In this document: in pieces, positions 41,587-51,131 of the stretch
Position numbering within the stretch: the first letter of the stretch is position 1
How the letters are laid out: each line of letters begins with the position of its first letter
DNA from: Stentor roeselii
Lineage: Eukaryota; Ciliophora; Heterotrichea; Heterotrichida; Stentoridae
Reading direction: 5' to 3'
DNA: 64,000 bases
Assembly (NCBI GenBank): GCA_006503475.1
Contig: RSEH01000199.1
Coordinates: forward strand, 25,946 to 89,945
Notes under the pieces: model-generated
Seen by the model: the letters and a program-made list of their open reading frames with translations, nothing else
The model's database searches: none
What the model was told of the DNA's origin: nothing
Made by a program: the position numbers and the translations under genes

Positions 41587-43326
41587 TCACTTAAAAGGCA
41601 ACCCGGCAGCCCCTGTGAGCGTTTTTGGGTCAAAAGGAATCATTGAAAGGACCTCAGCGAACTTCGGCCTTTGTGACGGGTCCTGTTCAAGCATTTTTTT
41701 TAGGAAAGTCTTGGAATAGCTTGAAATAAAATCAAGTTTTTCGACCATTTTTCTCAGTTTATTACTTGACAAGCCCTGTACTTTTTCATAAGTCAACATC
41801 TGAAATAACACCAGGCCTAAAGAGTAAACATCTGACTTCTCAGGGTTGAACTTCTGATGTCCTCTTCTTTCTTCTATCATCTGTTGAAGTTCAGGGCTCA
41901 GGTACCCTAAAGTCCCTTGAATCGGGTAAGTCCCTGTTCCGAAAATAGTGAAGTCTTGAGGCTTTATCAATGAAACGTTAAAGTCAATTATCTTCAGGTT
42001 CCAATGAGAGTCAACAAGAAGGTTGTGAGGTTTTATGTCTTGATGGAAAATACCTAAATCTGCCATTATTCGGAAAGAATTCACTAGTTTGTAGGATATC
42101 ATCGTGAATTGAGTCTCTTGGAAACGAAAACCGATTTCTTTTAAGTGGTCGATGTAGTCCATTAAGTTGTTTTCGCAGAAGTCCATTACCATCTTTATTG
42201 TGTTGTCTTCGAATATTGAACCGAAGTATTTTAAAAAACTGTTGGTTTCGTCGCGGTTTTTTGAAAGGATTTGATAGACTTTTATCTCGTTTTCGATTTG
42301 GCTTCGAACGGATTCCATGTTGTTTGTGATTTGGTAGGATTTTATTACGATTTTGTGGGTTTTGTTTTGGGAATTGTATTGACCCAAATGTATTCCTACT
42401 TTGAAATCTTTTTTTGATATCGCGAATATTGGAGCATCTTGATAAGATAAAAGCTTTTTATCAATAAGCTTGATATTACTATAGTGATAGTCTTGATTTT
42501 CTTCATCTTCAATCAAAATTTCAGGGTCACGATGCTTGACAGTTGAGTAACCAATTTGAAGCTCATTAAAAATCGGCTTCAACTTTTGCTTCAAATTGAA
42601 AATTCGTGTTTTCTGGTCCATGTTTTTATTCTGAACAGCGAACATCAAAGCGACCCACACAGAAATTTTTTCGAATTTTTCTTGACTTTCTTCATTTTCC
42701 AGTTTTTTCAACTCGAAGTCTTTCAAAATATCTTCAACCAGGTCCAAAACAACACTAAAAAATAAAAAAATTATATGAAAAACGTCCTGATTTGCAATAT
42801 AAGCCTTTTCAAGTATTTCCAAACCTTTTGAAATAAGTTCAAAGTCTTGAATTTTGATGATTTTCATTAAAAAATTATTCAAATCATTAGAAATTCTCAA
42901 AGAAACAATTGATTTGTATAAAAAATTGTATTCAAATGAGAAAGATTTGCACTTCGATTCAACTTTTTTACCGATTTCGCAGAAAAGGAGAAGAGTTTCA
43001 AGATCTTTGCAGGAATTTGTTTTAGAAATCAAGATGTTATCGAAAGACTCGCAGTAAATGTTTAGATATTCAGAATTTTTGTTTATTAGTTCGGTGCTTT
43101 CGTCTAATAAGGTTAGACAGTCTTCGGTTGAGTCTGAATCTTCTAGCTTTAGAAGGACTAAAGAGCAGAAGTAATGATCTGCTCTTGAGTTATGGTTTCT
43201 GTCCAGGTCTTCGAAGTCTTTTAATGTATTCATGGTTGTTAAGGTCAGTACTGAGTTGTTTGAGTCTTCGTCGAGAACTTTAGGTTTAAGGATATAGTTT
43301 ACTAGTTCGAATAGACTTAAGGACAT
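41587..43326 (-). CDS. Divergent protein kinase with helical N-terminus
   Basis: 579 residues. The first ~280 are helical (ARM-like or coiled) without a named motif. The C-terminal ~290 form a protein kinase. A lysine strand KIVIKSYQI is followed by the catalytic loop FHQDIKPHNLL and the metal motif IIDFNVSL. Then come SPELQ in place of APE, and SDVYSLGLVLFQML. HRD is HQD and DFG is DFN. The essential Asp residues are kept, so it may be active, but the glycine-rich loop is not recognisable. Stop is TGA, 11 nt from the converging PI4-kinase gene. Confidence 0.8.
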   Translation of the reverse strand: MSLSLFELVNYILKPKVLDEDSNNSVLTLTTMNTLKDFEDLDRNHNSRADHYFCSLVLLKLEDSDSTEDCLTLLDESTELINKNSEYLNIYCESFDNILISKTNSCKDLETLLLFCEIGKKVESKCKSFSFEYNFLYKSIVSLRISNDLNNFLMKIIKIQDFELISKGLEILEKAYIANQDVFHIIFLFFSVVLDLVEDILKDFELKKLENEESQEKFEKISVWVALMFAVQNKNMDQKTRIFNLKQKLKPIFNELQIGYSTVKHRDPEILIEDEENQDYHYSNIKLIDKKLLSYQDAPIFAISKKDFKVGIHLGQYNSQNKTHKIVIKSYQITNNMESVRSQIENEIKVYQILSKNRDETNSFLKYFGSIFEDNTIKMVMDFCENNLMDYIDHLKEIGFRFQETQFTMISYKLVNSFRIMADLGIFHQDIKPHNLLVDSHWNLKIIDFNVSLIKPQDFTIFGTGTYPIQGTLGYLSPELQQMIEERRGHQKFNPEKSDVYSLGLVLFQMLTYEKVQGLSSNKLRKMVEKLDFISSYSKTFLKKMLEQDPSQRPKFAEVLSMIPFDPKTLTGAAGLPFK

Positions 43327-43482
43327 GGAGTGTGATTTTTGTAGGAAAATGGTGGTTTAGAGTATTAATTGTGAGGAAGATCATGATAGTGATTAAATAT
43401 AGATTTAATAAGTTATCTTTTGGTTAAATAATCATCATTAAATGTATTGATTTCGTTAACATTCAAAATTCAAATTTCATAA

Positions 43483-43830
43483 ATGTCTTACAGCAAGAGG
43501 AAAAACTTTCAAAGAATCGAGATGGAAAGTGATGTTTTATTCGAAAACTATAGAAAAAGCCTCGAAGGTCTAAAAAATACCAGCTCATGTTCTCAGTACC
43601 CTTTGAACTATTATGATCTTCTTGAAATCACTCCCAGTGCTAATCAAACAACGATTAAAAAAGCATTTCAAAAGAAAGTTATGAAAGTTCATCCAGATAA
43701 AGGAGGGAATCAAGAAATGTTCTTGAAAGTGATGAAGGCTTATAAGGTATTATCTGACTTAACTACCAAGGAGGTTTATGATAATTATGGAGAGCGGGGG
43801 TTAAATGAATATTTTGGGTTTATTTATTAA
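43483..43830 (+). CDS. J-domain (DnaJ-like) co-chaperone
   Basis: 115 residues. A J domain occupies residues ~43-105: NYYDLLEI, helix with KKAFQKKVMKVHPDKGG containing the HPD motif that stimulates Hsp70 ATPase, then AYKVLSD and VYDNYGERGL. No G/F-rich or zinc region follows, so it is a short type III J protein. The N-terminal 40 residues have no signal. Upstream DNA between this gene and the diverging kinase gene is G-rich on the left and C-rich on the right. Stop TAA. Confidence 0.9.
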   Translation: MSYSKRKNFQRIEMESDVLFENYRKSLEGLKNTSSCSQYPLNYYDLLEITPSANQTTIKKAFQKKVMKVHPDKGGNQEMFLKVMKAYKVLSDLTTKEVYDNYGERGLNEYFGFIY

Positions 43831-44223
43831 TTAATTTGAATGAATGATTCAGGAGGATCATAATATTTCTCTTTAAAGAAGAGTGGATATTAAATAATTG
43901 ATTGTAGAATAGAAATGATTCTTACTAAAACCTGAAATAAAATTGAAGTATTTTAACCTAAAAACTATTATCACACAGTTCTATTAAAAAACTGAAAACT
44001 AATCTAAGAAATCATCCTCCCATTAACCATAGATTTTCTCATACAAACTTTATAAATAATAATTCGAATCCTGATTGAAACCTCCTACTCTTTCATAAAA
44101 ATTTATAAACAAGAAAATCATTCAATCTAACAAAACCATCCAATAATAATTCACTTCTCATCTAAATAAACCCGTACTAATAAATTATTTTCCCCAACCA
44201 TAATTCAAGTAAAATACTGAAAA
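43831..44223. other. Intergenic interval
   Basis: No gene. The right-hand part, upstream of the next + strand gene, is poor in G on the sense strand, like other 5' flanks here. Confidence 0.5.
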
Positions 44224-44970
44224 ATGCCTAAAACAAAGCCTTTGAATCCTCTCAGAAAACGATTATCATCTGAATTCGATTACATTTTTTCAGAACTTCA
44301 AAAACTAGAAGACGAGCGATCAACGGTACTTATGAAGTCAATAAACTCTGAAATCTCGACATTGCCTTCAATTTCCAAGTCACTTGACCTAAGTGAAGAA
44401 ACTCAATCAAAAACAACACGAAAGCGAATAAACGACTACATCAGCTACAAAACTTCTCAAGAAGCTTCAATGACTAAAGAAAAACTTGAAACTTTAATGA
44501 AAACTGAAACTTTTTATTCAGATACCTCGAAATTTTCTTTCAGATGTTTGGAAACAGGAAGCTTTTCAAAGGAAATGAATGGAAGTAAAAGAAAATTTGG
44601 AGAAGCTTATTATTCGGCTAATGTTTGTCCTAATAATTCAAGATTTCCTTCTATTTTACCTTCACCTAGACTGCCCAGTGGTAAGGTTAAAAAAGATATG
44701 GTTGTTAAAAGTATGATCAGGAAAATGATTGAAAATCAATTGGGAATTATTGAAAAAAATCAATCTATTAGCAGACAACAGCGTTTCCGCAAGAAAAAAA
44801 TCCAAAAAAACATCCTAAAACCATCTGAAGAAATAAACTTCTGGGACGAGCCCTCATTTAGAATCGACGAACTCTTCATAGAAAAAATAGTCTTCCGAAA
44901 GCACGAAAAAGACTGGAAACAAAAAGCATCAGAAAGTCACAAACGTAATAAAAAACGTGTAATCATCTAA
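44224..44970 (+). CDS. Unknown 248-residue basic protein
   Basis: A single exon, ATG 44224 to TAA. Predicted mostly disordered with short helices, rich in Lys/Ser/Glu, ending in a basic SHKRNKKRVII tail. No domain, membrane helix or signal. It converges on the B-box/WD40 gene with 10 nt between stops. Confidence 0.65.
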   Translation: MPKTKPLNPLRKRLSSEFDYIFSELQKLEDERSTVLMKSINSEISTLPSISKSLDLSEETQSKTTRKRINDYISYKTSQEASMTKEKLETLMKTETFYSDTSKFSFRCLETGSFSKEMNGSKRKFGEAYYSANVCPNNSRFPSILPSPRLPSGKVKKDMVVKSMIRKMIENQLGIIEKNQSISRQQRFRKKKIQKNILKPSEEINFWDEPSFRIDELFIEKIVFRKHEKDWKQKASESHKRNKKRVII

Positions 44971-44980
44971 ATCTAACTAA

Positions 44981-46795
44981 TTAGTCCATAGAAAACTTCA
45001 AAATCCTACAAACTTCAAAAATCCTAACATTTTTCCCTTTCACAAAAGCCAAATGACTCAAATTTTGAGTACTCGTAAAACATTCAGTCTTAAACCCGAC
45101 TCGATGACTACCAACGACCTTTGCACTTCTTCCATTCCAAACCAAAACATTAAGATCTTTATCAAAACCAACACAAAATTTAGCCCCTATAACACCCTGA
45201 GCAGCGAAAAAGCCATTTTGACCCAAAGAGGCTTCAATATTGACAGATGCAGACCTGGGATTGAAAAACCTTGAAATTTTTTTCCCTTTAAAAGAGATCC
45301 AGATCTTGACAATCCCATCAAATCCAACAGTGATTATTTTCCCAGCAGTTTTATTCAAAATCACAGAAACCACTCCTCCAGGGTGGATTTTTTCAGCAGT
45401 CCAAAAAGGTCTTTTATCTCCGAACTTCCAGAAAATAACATCACCGCCAGTGTTTCCATATAAAAGACTTTCAGAGTCCTTATCATGCATGATTGGAAGT
45501 GATAAACAAGTGACTTTAGAAGAAGATTTGTATTCTGAATAAGGTTCTCCATGTTTTGTTGAGATTTTTATCTTGTTGTCACTTCCAGCAGAGATGATAA
45601 ATTCATTGTCAGGGGAAATCTTGACTGACGTGACAGGCATTAGATGGCTGTTTAACGTTAAAATACATTTTTTTTGATGAAGGTCGAAAAGTTTCACTGA
45701 AAAATCTGAAGACCCTGAGACTAAATCGACGGAATCTGAAGAAACGTCAAGGCAAGTCACTTTCTGTGAATGAAGTAAATCGCTGTAGAGTAGAAGACCT
45801 GATGACAACTCCCAGATGTTTATTGACCCTGACTCGGTCCCTGCTATTATTTTTGACTGGTCAGGTGAAATGACTAAACTCGTCACTTCAGAGTCACCTT
45901 TAAAGCTTTTGTAAATTTTTGATTTTTCAGATAATCGATCTTGAGATAGTTGAGGAATTTCTAATGATTTGGAAAATGATGAAGATTTTAAAATACTCTT
46001 GCTTAGAAGAGTATTTTTGAAAATTCCACCGTTTATTTTTGCTTCTGAGACTTGTACACTGGATAAGTCTTGGTCTGTGAAGTCGAAATTTAATTCGGAT
46101 AAGATTGTTAAAGCTTTTCCTGCAGTTTTTGGACTTGTTTTGCCGTTATTAGAGTTTTTTAGGATTTCTAGCAAGACCTGATGATTTGACTTGAGATTAT
46201 CTTGAAGTGAGTAATTTTTTAAGTCGTTTAAGGTTTTCAGTGAGTCTAGGTCTTGAATGGTTTGGTCATAAAACATTCCAATTCGAGTAAAATCGTTTAG
46301 ATCTCTTTTGTCAAAAGAGAACATTTTTACCTTGTCACAAAAACTATGAATGGAAGGAGGCTGCCAATAAGAAGTGATTTTTTTTACTTCTTCTAAACTT
46401 TTTTTTAAGATTTCTTCTGTTTGTTCATCTAGAATTGAACAGGATTCAGGAACTTTCAACCTTTGAATGATTTTTAAGGCTTGAATGCGCAAGAAATTTA
46501 GATGGGCTTTAACTGATGATAGTTCTTTATTGATTGATTCGATTATTGAGAGGGCTTGAGAGTTCACCCAGTTTTCTTTTTCATTTAGGGTTTGGAGATA
46601 GTCTACTAGGAACTCGGTTAAATAGTTCTTTACAGGTTCTTCAGGTTGATCTAAAAGAATTTCTATGTTATGTTTTCTACTTTGGTCAGTAAGATGTTTA
46701 CTAATATGTGTCAAACACATAACTTTCCCACAATTCCTACACCCAAACTCAGTTTTCTGATCACAATTTTCACTAAAGCACTTTACACTTTCCAT
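44981..46795 (-). CDS. B-box zinc finger and WD40 protein
   Basis: 604 residues. The N-terminal zinc motif is B-box-like: CFSENCDQKTEFGCRNCGK then CLTHISKHL. A coiled region follows to about residue 250, then WD40 blades: VTSLVISPDQSKIIAGTESG, LDVSSDSVDLVSGSSDFSVK, VKISPDNEFIISAGSDNKI, and others to the C-terminus, ending in SMD. No RING finger precedes the B-box. Probably a cytosolic scaffold or adaptor. It is the intact form of the layout that seems broken in the 22907-24793 gene. Confidence 0.85.
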   Translation of the reverse strand: MESVKCFSENCDQKTEFGCRNCGKVMCLTHISKHLTDQSRKHNIEILLDQPEEPVKNYLTEFLVDYLQTLNEKENWVNSQALSIIESINKELSSVKAHLNFLRIQALKIIQRLKVPESCSILDEQTEEILKKSLEEVKKITSYWQPPSIHSFCDKVKMFSFDKRDLNDFTRIGMFYDQTIQDLDSLKTLNDLKNYSLQDNLKSNHQVLLEILKNSNNGKTSPKTAGKALTILSELNFDFTDQDLSSVQVSEAKINGGIFKNTLLSKSILKSSSFSKSLEIPQLSQDRLSEKSKIYKSFKGDSEVTSLVISPDQSKIIAGTESGSINIWELSSGLLLYSDLLHSQKVTCLDVSSDSVDLVSGSSDFSVKLFDLHQKKCILTLNSHLMPVTSVKISPDNEFIISAGSDNKIKISTKHGEPYSEYKSSSKVTCLSLPIMHDKDSESLLYGNTGGDVIFWKFGDKRPFWTAEKIHPGGVVSVILNKTAGKIITVGFDGIVKIWISFKGKKISRFFNPRSASVNIEASLGQNGFFAAQGVIGAKFCVGFDKDLNVLVWNGRSAKVVGSHRVGFKTECFTSTQNLSHLAFVKGKNVRIFEVCRILKFSMD

Positions 46796-46820
46796 ATTCC
46801 AACCAAAATATCCAATAATC

Positions 46821-47614
46821 CTAAACTAAAAACACAACATAAAACACGAAGAAAATCACAAAAATCATAAAAACCTTGATTCCCAAATTTCGATTACTCG
46901 TGACACTATCATAGTACTTATCAATCTCCTTCTTCGCATTCTGAAGGTTATCTAAACTTGCTTCAGTATTCAAATCAATTCTTTCAACAGTCGCTTGCTG
47001 TTCATGTACAAGAACTGCGATTTTCTGCATTAAACTAGCGACTTCTGCCATTTGTCTTTCAACCTGCTCTACACTTTGAGCCCTGTTTTGGAATTCACTG
47101 AGATCTTCAACATTCTGAAGGAGTCTCTACATGCGACTTACTCATCATTCTCTAAAAATGTCGGCTGGTCCTTACTCACTACTTCAAATTTATTCTTTTT
47201 CTCTGAAGTCTTCCTGAGTTGCTTAGTCCTCGCGTTCAAAGTAACCTGAAAGTCCTTCGTGACAAGAAAAAGTCTTTTTTGCAGAACTTCTTGAATGGCT
47301 GAAGAACAACAAGTCCTAATCTCTACATTTTTTATCTCTTCTAATTTAATCTGAGCAACTTTCACACAATTTTCCAGTTTATCACTAAGTCTTTGTGCTC
47401 TGTCACTTTGATGTTCAAACTGCACACGTCCAGAAGTTTCTGTTTTGATTTCCTTTAAGATTTTAGAGCAGTCATTTAAAACAAAGAGAAGATTTGAGGT
47501 CTCTGAGATGAAGGCAGTTTCACTGGAAGGGACCTCTGAAGGCACAAGTCGATTTCGGTAGTCTAGAGTCTTGGCTTTAGGAGCCAGGAGTAAGACGCTC
47601 TCAGTTATATCCAT
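46821..47614 (-). CDS. Syntaxin-5/Sed5-like Qa-SNARE
   Basis: About 258 residues, joined by a 17-nt intron at 47125-47141 (GTAAGTCGCATGTAGAG). The N-terminal half is helical (three-helix regulatory region). The SNARE motif spans RAQSVEQVERQMAEVASLMQ to EIDKYYDSVTSNRNLGIK, with the central glutamine in VLVHEQQATVERID. A single C-terminal membrane anchor follows (VFMIFVIFFVFYVVFLV). The SVTSNR segment next to the anchor is characteristic of syntaxin-5, which drives fusion between endoplasmic reticulum and Golgi. Its start codon is 9 nt from that of GSK-3, which diverges. Stop TAG. Confidence 0.9.
47125..47141 (-). other. 17-nt intron containing a skipped 15-nt form
   Basis: GTAAGTCGCATGTAGAG has an AG at position 15, giving a standard 15-nt intron, and another at 17. 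Only removal of 17 nt keeps the SNARE frame; using the first AG leads to an early stop. A is at position 10 as in the 15-nt introns. Confidence 0.75.
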
Positions 47615-47623
47615 TTATTAGAA

Positions 47624-48679
47624 ATGGAGTCTAACAAAGGTCAGAACAAAAGACCTGAGAAGCAATTGATGAACCTTTCGAGTAGTAATGGTTCGATGAC
47701 TGCTGATAACTCAGCGATGTCTGATTATACACAGGAAAAAGTTGCGGGAAATGGAACTTTTGGAGTTGTTTATGCTGCCACTCGCAAGTCTACTCGTGAA
47801 AAAGTTGCGATTAAGAAGGTTTTTCAGGACCCTAGATATAAAAATAGAGAACTTGAACTGATGTTGATGCTTAGTCATGGGAATGTGGTGAGACTTGTTC
47901 ATCATTTCTATACTGAAGGGTCTAAGCCTAATGAAATCTTTTTGAATCTTATTATGGAGTATGTTCCTGAAACATTGCATCGATTTACACGTAACATGCA
48001 TAAATCCTCCTCAGGTTTATCCCCATTTCTAGCGAAGCTTTACGCCTACCAAATCCTGCGAGGTATCGGTTACTGTCACTTACACGGTATCTGCCATCGA
48101 GACATAAAGCCTCAGAACCTTTTAATAGACCCTGAGACCCATCGTGTAGTGCTATGCGATTTCGGCAGTGCAAAGCGATTAGTTCAAGGAGAGCCAAACA
48201 TCGCTTACATATGTTCTCGTTACTACAGAGCGCCAGAGCTAGTCCTCGGCGCAACAGCTTACAATACAAGCATCGACATTTGGAGTGCCGGTTGCGTCAT
48301 CGCCGAGGTCTACCTCGGCCGACCATTGTTCCCAGGCGACACCGCAGCCGACCAAATCATTCAAATCATGAGAGTCCTCGGCTCGCCCAGTCGAGAACAG
48401 ATAATCGACATGAACCATCGCTACAACGGCGCAAAACTCCCTGACATCAAAGGCAATTCCTTGGCAAGGACCATGAAGGGCAAGGCGCCTCCTGAAGCGA
48501 TTGGCTTTCTTGAATGTTTACTTTGTTATTCACCTGGCAGAAGACCGAATGCTTATCAAGCTTTGAGACATCCTTTCTTTGATGAACTGAGAAGTGCCAC
48601 TAGACTTCCAAGTGGCTTGCCTTTGCCGAATTTAGAGAACTGGAATGATGAAGAGGCAAAGTTCTTGGGAAGGGTTTAA
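47624..48679 (+). CDS. Glycogen synthase kinase 3 homologue
   Basis: 351 residues, essentially just the kinase domain. ATP-binding loop GNGTFGVVYAA, catalytic lysine VAIKKV, CHRDIKPQNLL, CDFGSAKRL, and the activation loop ICSRYYRAPELVLGA, whose tyrosine is autophosphorylated in GSK-3. The RPLFPGD and RRPNAYQALRHPFFDELR segments are typical. All catalytic residues are present. GSK-3 phosphorylates primed Ser/Thr substrates in many pathways. The start is 9 nt from the diverging syntaxin gene. Codon use is more GC-rich in the middle exon segment than in neighbours. Stop TAA. Confidence 0.95.
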   Translation: MESNKGQNKRPEKQLMNLSSSNGSMTADNSAMSDYTQEKVAGNGTFGVVYAATRKSTREKVAIKKVFQDPRYKNRELELMLMLSHGNVVRLVHHFYTEGSKPNEIFLNLIMEYVPETLHRFTRNMHKSSSGLSPFLAKLYAYQILRGIGYCHLHGICHRDIKPQNLLIDPETHRVVLCDFGSAKRLVQGEPNIAYICSRYYRAPELVLGATAYNTSIDIWSAGCVIAEVYLGRPLFPGDTAADQIIQIMRVLGSPSREQIIDMNHRYNGAKLPDIKGNSLARTMKGKAPPEAIGFLECLLCYSPGRRPNAYQALRHPFFDELRSATRLPSGLPLPNLENWNDEEAKFLGRV

Positions 48680-48701
48680 TACTGGTAATTTTAGAGAGGG
48701 G

Positions 48702-49085
48702 TTAGTTATTGAAGACTTGCTGGTTTTTCATGCTGAATAAGAGACTTATTAGACTTCGGAATCCGGTCTGCGGGAGACCGAAACGAAATCGGCAGAATTT
48801 TTCGTTGTTTTCGGCGAAGACTAGACCTTCGAATGAACGGAAATCGCCGAGTTTTAGGTAAGTTAGGTCTTTTATGTCTTTTATTTGGCATTCGAAGCAG
48901 ATCATGTCGTTTGGCTCGTTTGTCAGGAAGACCAGACGTTTTGTGGTTAAAAACAAGACCCCTTTTTCTAAATAGTTCTTTGACGAGCTCCAAACCTCAG
49001 CTCTAACATCTTTCCTTTCCAGTATCCTTTCTTCCCCAACCAGAACATCAGGAAGTCCATTGACAATATTAGTTGAGTTAATCAT
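48702..49085 (-). CDS. GRAM-like domain protein (WBP2-like)
   Basis: 127 residues covering one GRAM/PH-like fold: KNYLEKGVLFLTTKRLVFLT, then FECQIKDIKDLTYLKLG, FEGLVFAENNEKFCRFRFG and a final helix. GRAM domains bind lipids or proteins at membranes; WBP2-type proteins are similar in the first two strands. No PY motif is seen. It starts only 9 nt after the stop of the upstream glycosidase gene on the same strand. A related fold may be present in the 55373-55840 gene. Confidence 0.65.
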   Translation of the reverse strand: MINSTNIVNGLPDVLVGEERILERKDVRAEVWSSSKNYLEKGVLFLTTKRLVFLTNEPNDMICFECQIKDIKDLTYLKLGDFRSFEGLVFAENNEKFCRFRFGLPQTGFRSLISLLFSMKNQQVFNN

Positions 49086-49094
49086 CTTATCTAA

Positions 49095-50684
49095 TTATTT
49101 AGCAGTCACAATGATCGAAGTCAATGAAACCACAGGGTCATTAAAAGTGATGATATAATAATTTTCATTGATGTTGTTGATAGTCGGAGTTAAAAACGCT
49201 GAATTGTACACGACAATATTAACTCCATTCTGGTAATAAAACTCACTAGAAGCAAAAAGCACTGAAGGCTGAGTGACCGTCGGTAACAACGTGAAGTTCG
49301 CCATGAAATCTCCAGTTTTTGCATTAAAATTGATATACTCTGGAACACCCTGATAAAAAGGAAGATAAGTCCTAGCCAAAGCCTTTACTTTCCCAGTCTG
49401 CAGGGTGTTATTAACATAAAACCCTTCCCCTCCAGTCAAGTCACTCTGTCCAGAAGTAGTAAAATCTCCAAATTGTTTAAACATCCAATACGCCCACCCT
49501 GCCAAGTTACTATCACAGGCATTTGTAACACCCTGGATTTCAGCGACGCAATTTTCAGTATTGAAACAGGCCCCGAACTCTGATATTATCAGGCCGACGC
49601 CAAGAGCGTCGGCGTCTAACTTTCGAGAAGTGACTCTTGCATTGTTGAAATCACTGCATTCTGATGCTATTGATAATGGAGGCTCACCTATGCTGCAGGC
49701 ATTCACGTCCATTTGGCAACAATAAGAATGATCGTTTAGAACCACCCTGTCTAAGTAGTCGGAACCTCCGGGTGTTGATGAAAAACCTGTCGGGAATACC
49801 ATTCCTCCGAGGATTGGAAGAAGGTCACCTTGGATTGGCTCGAAGAAGATTATTGATTCGTCGTCGTTTTCACGAAGGACTGTCTGGGTGTCTTGGTAGA
49901 GACGTTCTAAGTTTATGTGATCGTTTACTCCTGGAATCGCTGTCCAGGGTTGAGTGTACATATTGGCAGCCAAAGGTTCATTAAGCAAATCATACCCAAC
50001 AACATTTTCATTTCCCGCAAAATGCAAAGAAGTAACATTCCAAAACTTAATAAACCTCTGTTTATACTCATAAACATCCTGATAAATCCTAGCAAACCCA
50101 TCCGCAGCTTCAGGTGTAGAATAATAAGTAGCAAACATTTTACTCGTACAATTAGAAATCAAGGGATTTCCATTCTGATCATTCGTATAATGAAAACTGC
50201 TAAAAGGAGTACAAAGATGCAATAACTGTAAAATCTCTCCAACAAGTCCTTCACAAGTATCAGACAAGTTCTGCGCATAAAAATTAGGAACACCTTCTCC
50301 ACAGATCTTCCTCGCATAGACATCTTGATGATTATCAATCAAAGTCCAGATTCCAGCAGCTCCAAGTTGATTGACAAGAGTTGTCACTTGTTGAAGATAA
50401 GTCAAATTATAAACGTCAAAAGAAGTCTCAACAGCTTCCCACATTACTCCTAGTCTGACAAAGTTAAAACCCCAACGCTTTAGATTTGCTATGTCTTCGG
50501 AATTTAATGAAAATTGAGCGTCGAAGTTCCCATTGCTTGGAAGGTATGGAGGAATTTTAACCACTACGTTCACACCGTGGAAGATCACTGAACGGCCTGA
50601 TGCGTCTTGGAACATTTTTGTTGTTGGGTTCATTTTGATACGGTTGCCTAGTGAACAGACGGCTAGGGTTAATAAAATCAACAT
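49095..50684 (-). CDS. Secreted GH5 glycoside hydrolase (endoglycoceramidase-like)
   Basis: 529 residues with a signal peptide (MLILLTLAVCSLGNR). A GH5 TIM barrel: VIFHGVNVV, RWGFNFVRLGVMWEA, TLIDNHQD, YDLLNEP with the acid/base Glu, LNDHSYCC, and LIISEFGACF with the nucleophile Glu. A C-terminal beta domain follows (from about residue 440). The long barrel insertions and the Cys-rich loops match GH5 enzymes acting on glycolipids more than cellulases. Probably lysosomal or secreted, digesting bacterial or algal food. The upstream flank is G-rich on the + strand (C-rich in sense). Stop TAA. Confidence 0.85.
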   Translation of the reverse strand: MLILLTLAVCSLGNRIKMNPTTKMFQDASGRSVIFHGVNVVVKIPPYLPSNGNFDAQFSLNSEDIANLKRWGFNFVRLGVMWEAVETSFDVYNLTYLQQVTTLVNQLGAAGIWTLIDNHQDVYARKICGEGVPNFYAQNLSDTCEGLVGEILQLLHLCTPFSSFHYTNDQNGNPLISNCTSKMFATYYSTPEAADGFARIYQDVYEYKQRFIKFWNVTSLHFAGNENVVGYDLLNEPLAANMYTQPWTAIPGVNDHINLERLYQDTQTVLRENDDESIIFFEPIQGDLLPILGGMVFPTGFSSTPGGSDYLDRVVLNDHSYCCQMDVNACSIGEPPLSIASECSDFNNARVTSRKLDADALGVGLIISEFGACFNTENCVAEIQGVTNACDSNLAGWAYWMFKQFGDFTTSGQSDLTGGEGFYVNNTLQTGKVKALARTYLPFYQGVPEYINFNAKTGDFMANFTLLPTVTQPSVLFASSEFYYQNGVNIVVYNSAFLTPTINNINENYYIITFNDPVVSLTSIIVTAK

Positions 50685-51131
50685 TTATTATTATCCATGG
50701 AGGGAAAGTCACTGGGTTTTTTTAGGAATTTAGGGGATTTAGGAGTTGGGAGAGAAGGAAGCTTTTGATGGGGTTATGGGAAGGCTTAGAAGTGAAGGAT
50801 TTTTGGAAGTTATGTGAGGGTCATGGAATTATGTTTTAGTAAATAGGATGAAACTTCAGGAAGGATTTTGGGATGAAAGTTTTAGGATGGCAGAAATGAA
50901 TTTAAATGAAAGTAAAAAAGATGAGCCTTGATTTAGAGAGTCTTTAGGCGTGAAATTGTATCAGTGAAGGTTTCACTTAGATTTGCGATATAAGAATAAT
51001 TATTTAGAATAAGACAATCAAAACCTTAAACCCGGTAAATCACTAAAGAAAACTCATTCTAAAAATCACGAAAATTTGATAGAATCCAGAAGCTATCACC
51101 TCAGAAACCAAAATTAATTCATTATTTAACC
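50685..51131. promoter_or_regulatory. Upstream flank of GH5 gene, strand-biased
   Basis: No gene. From about 50700 to 50830 the + strand is rich in G and has few C (sense strand of the GH5 gene: C-rich, G-poor), the same signature seen before other genes. The rest is ordinary AT-rich sequence. Confidence 0.45.
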
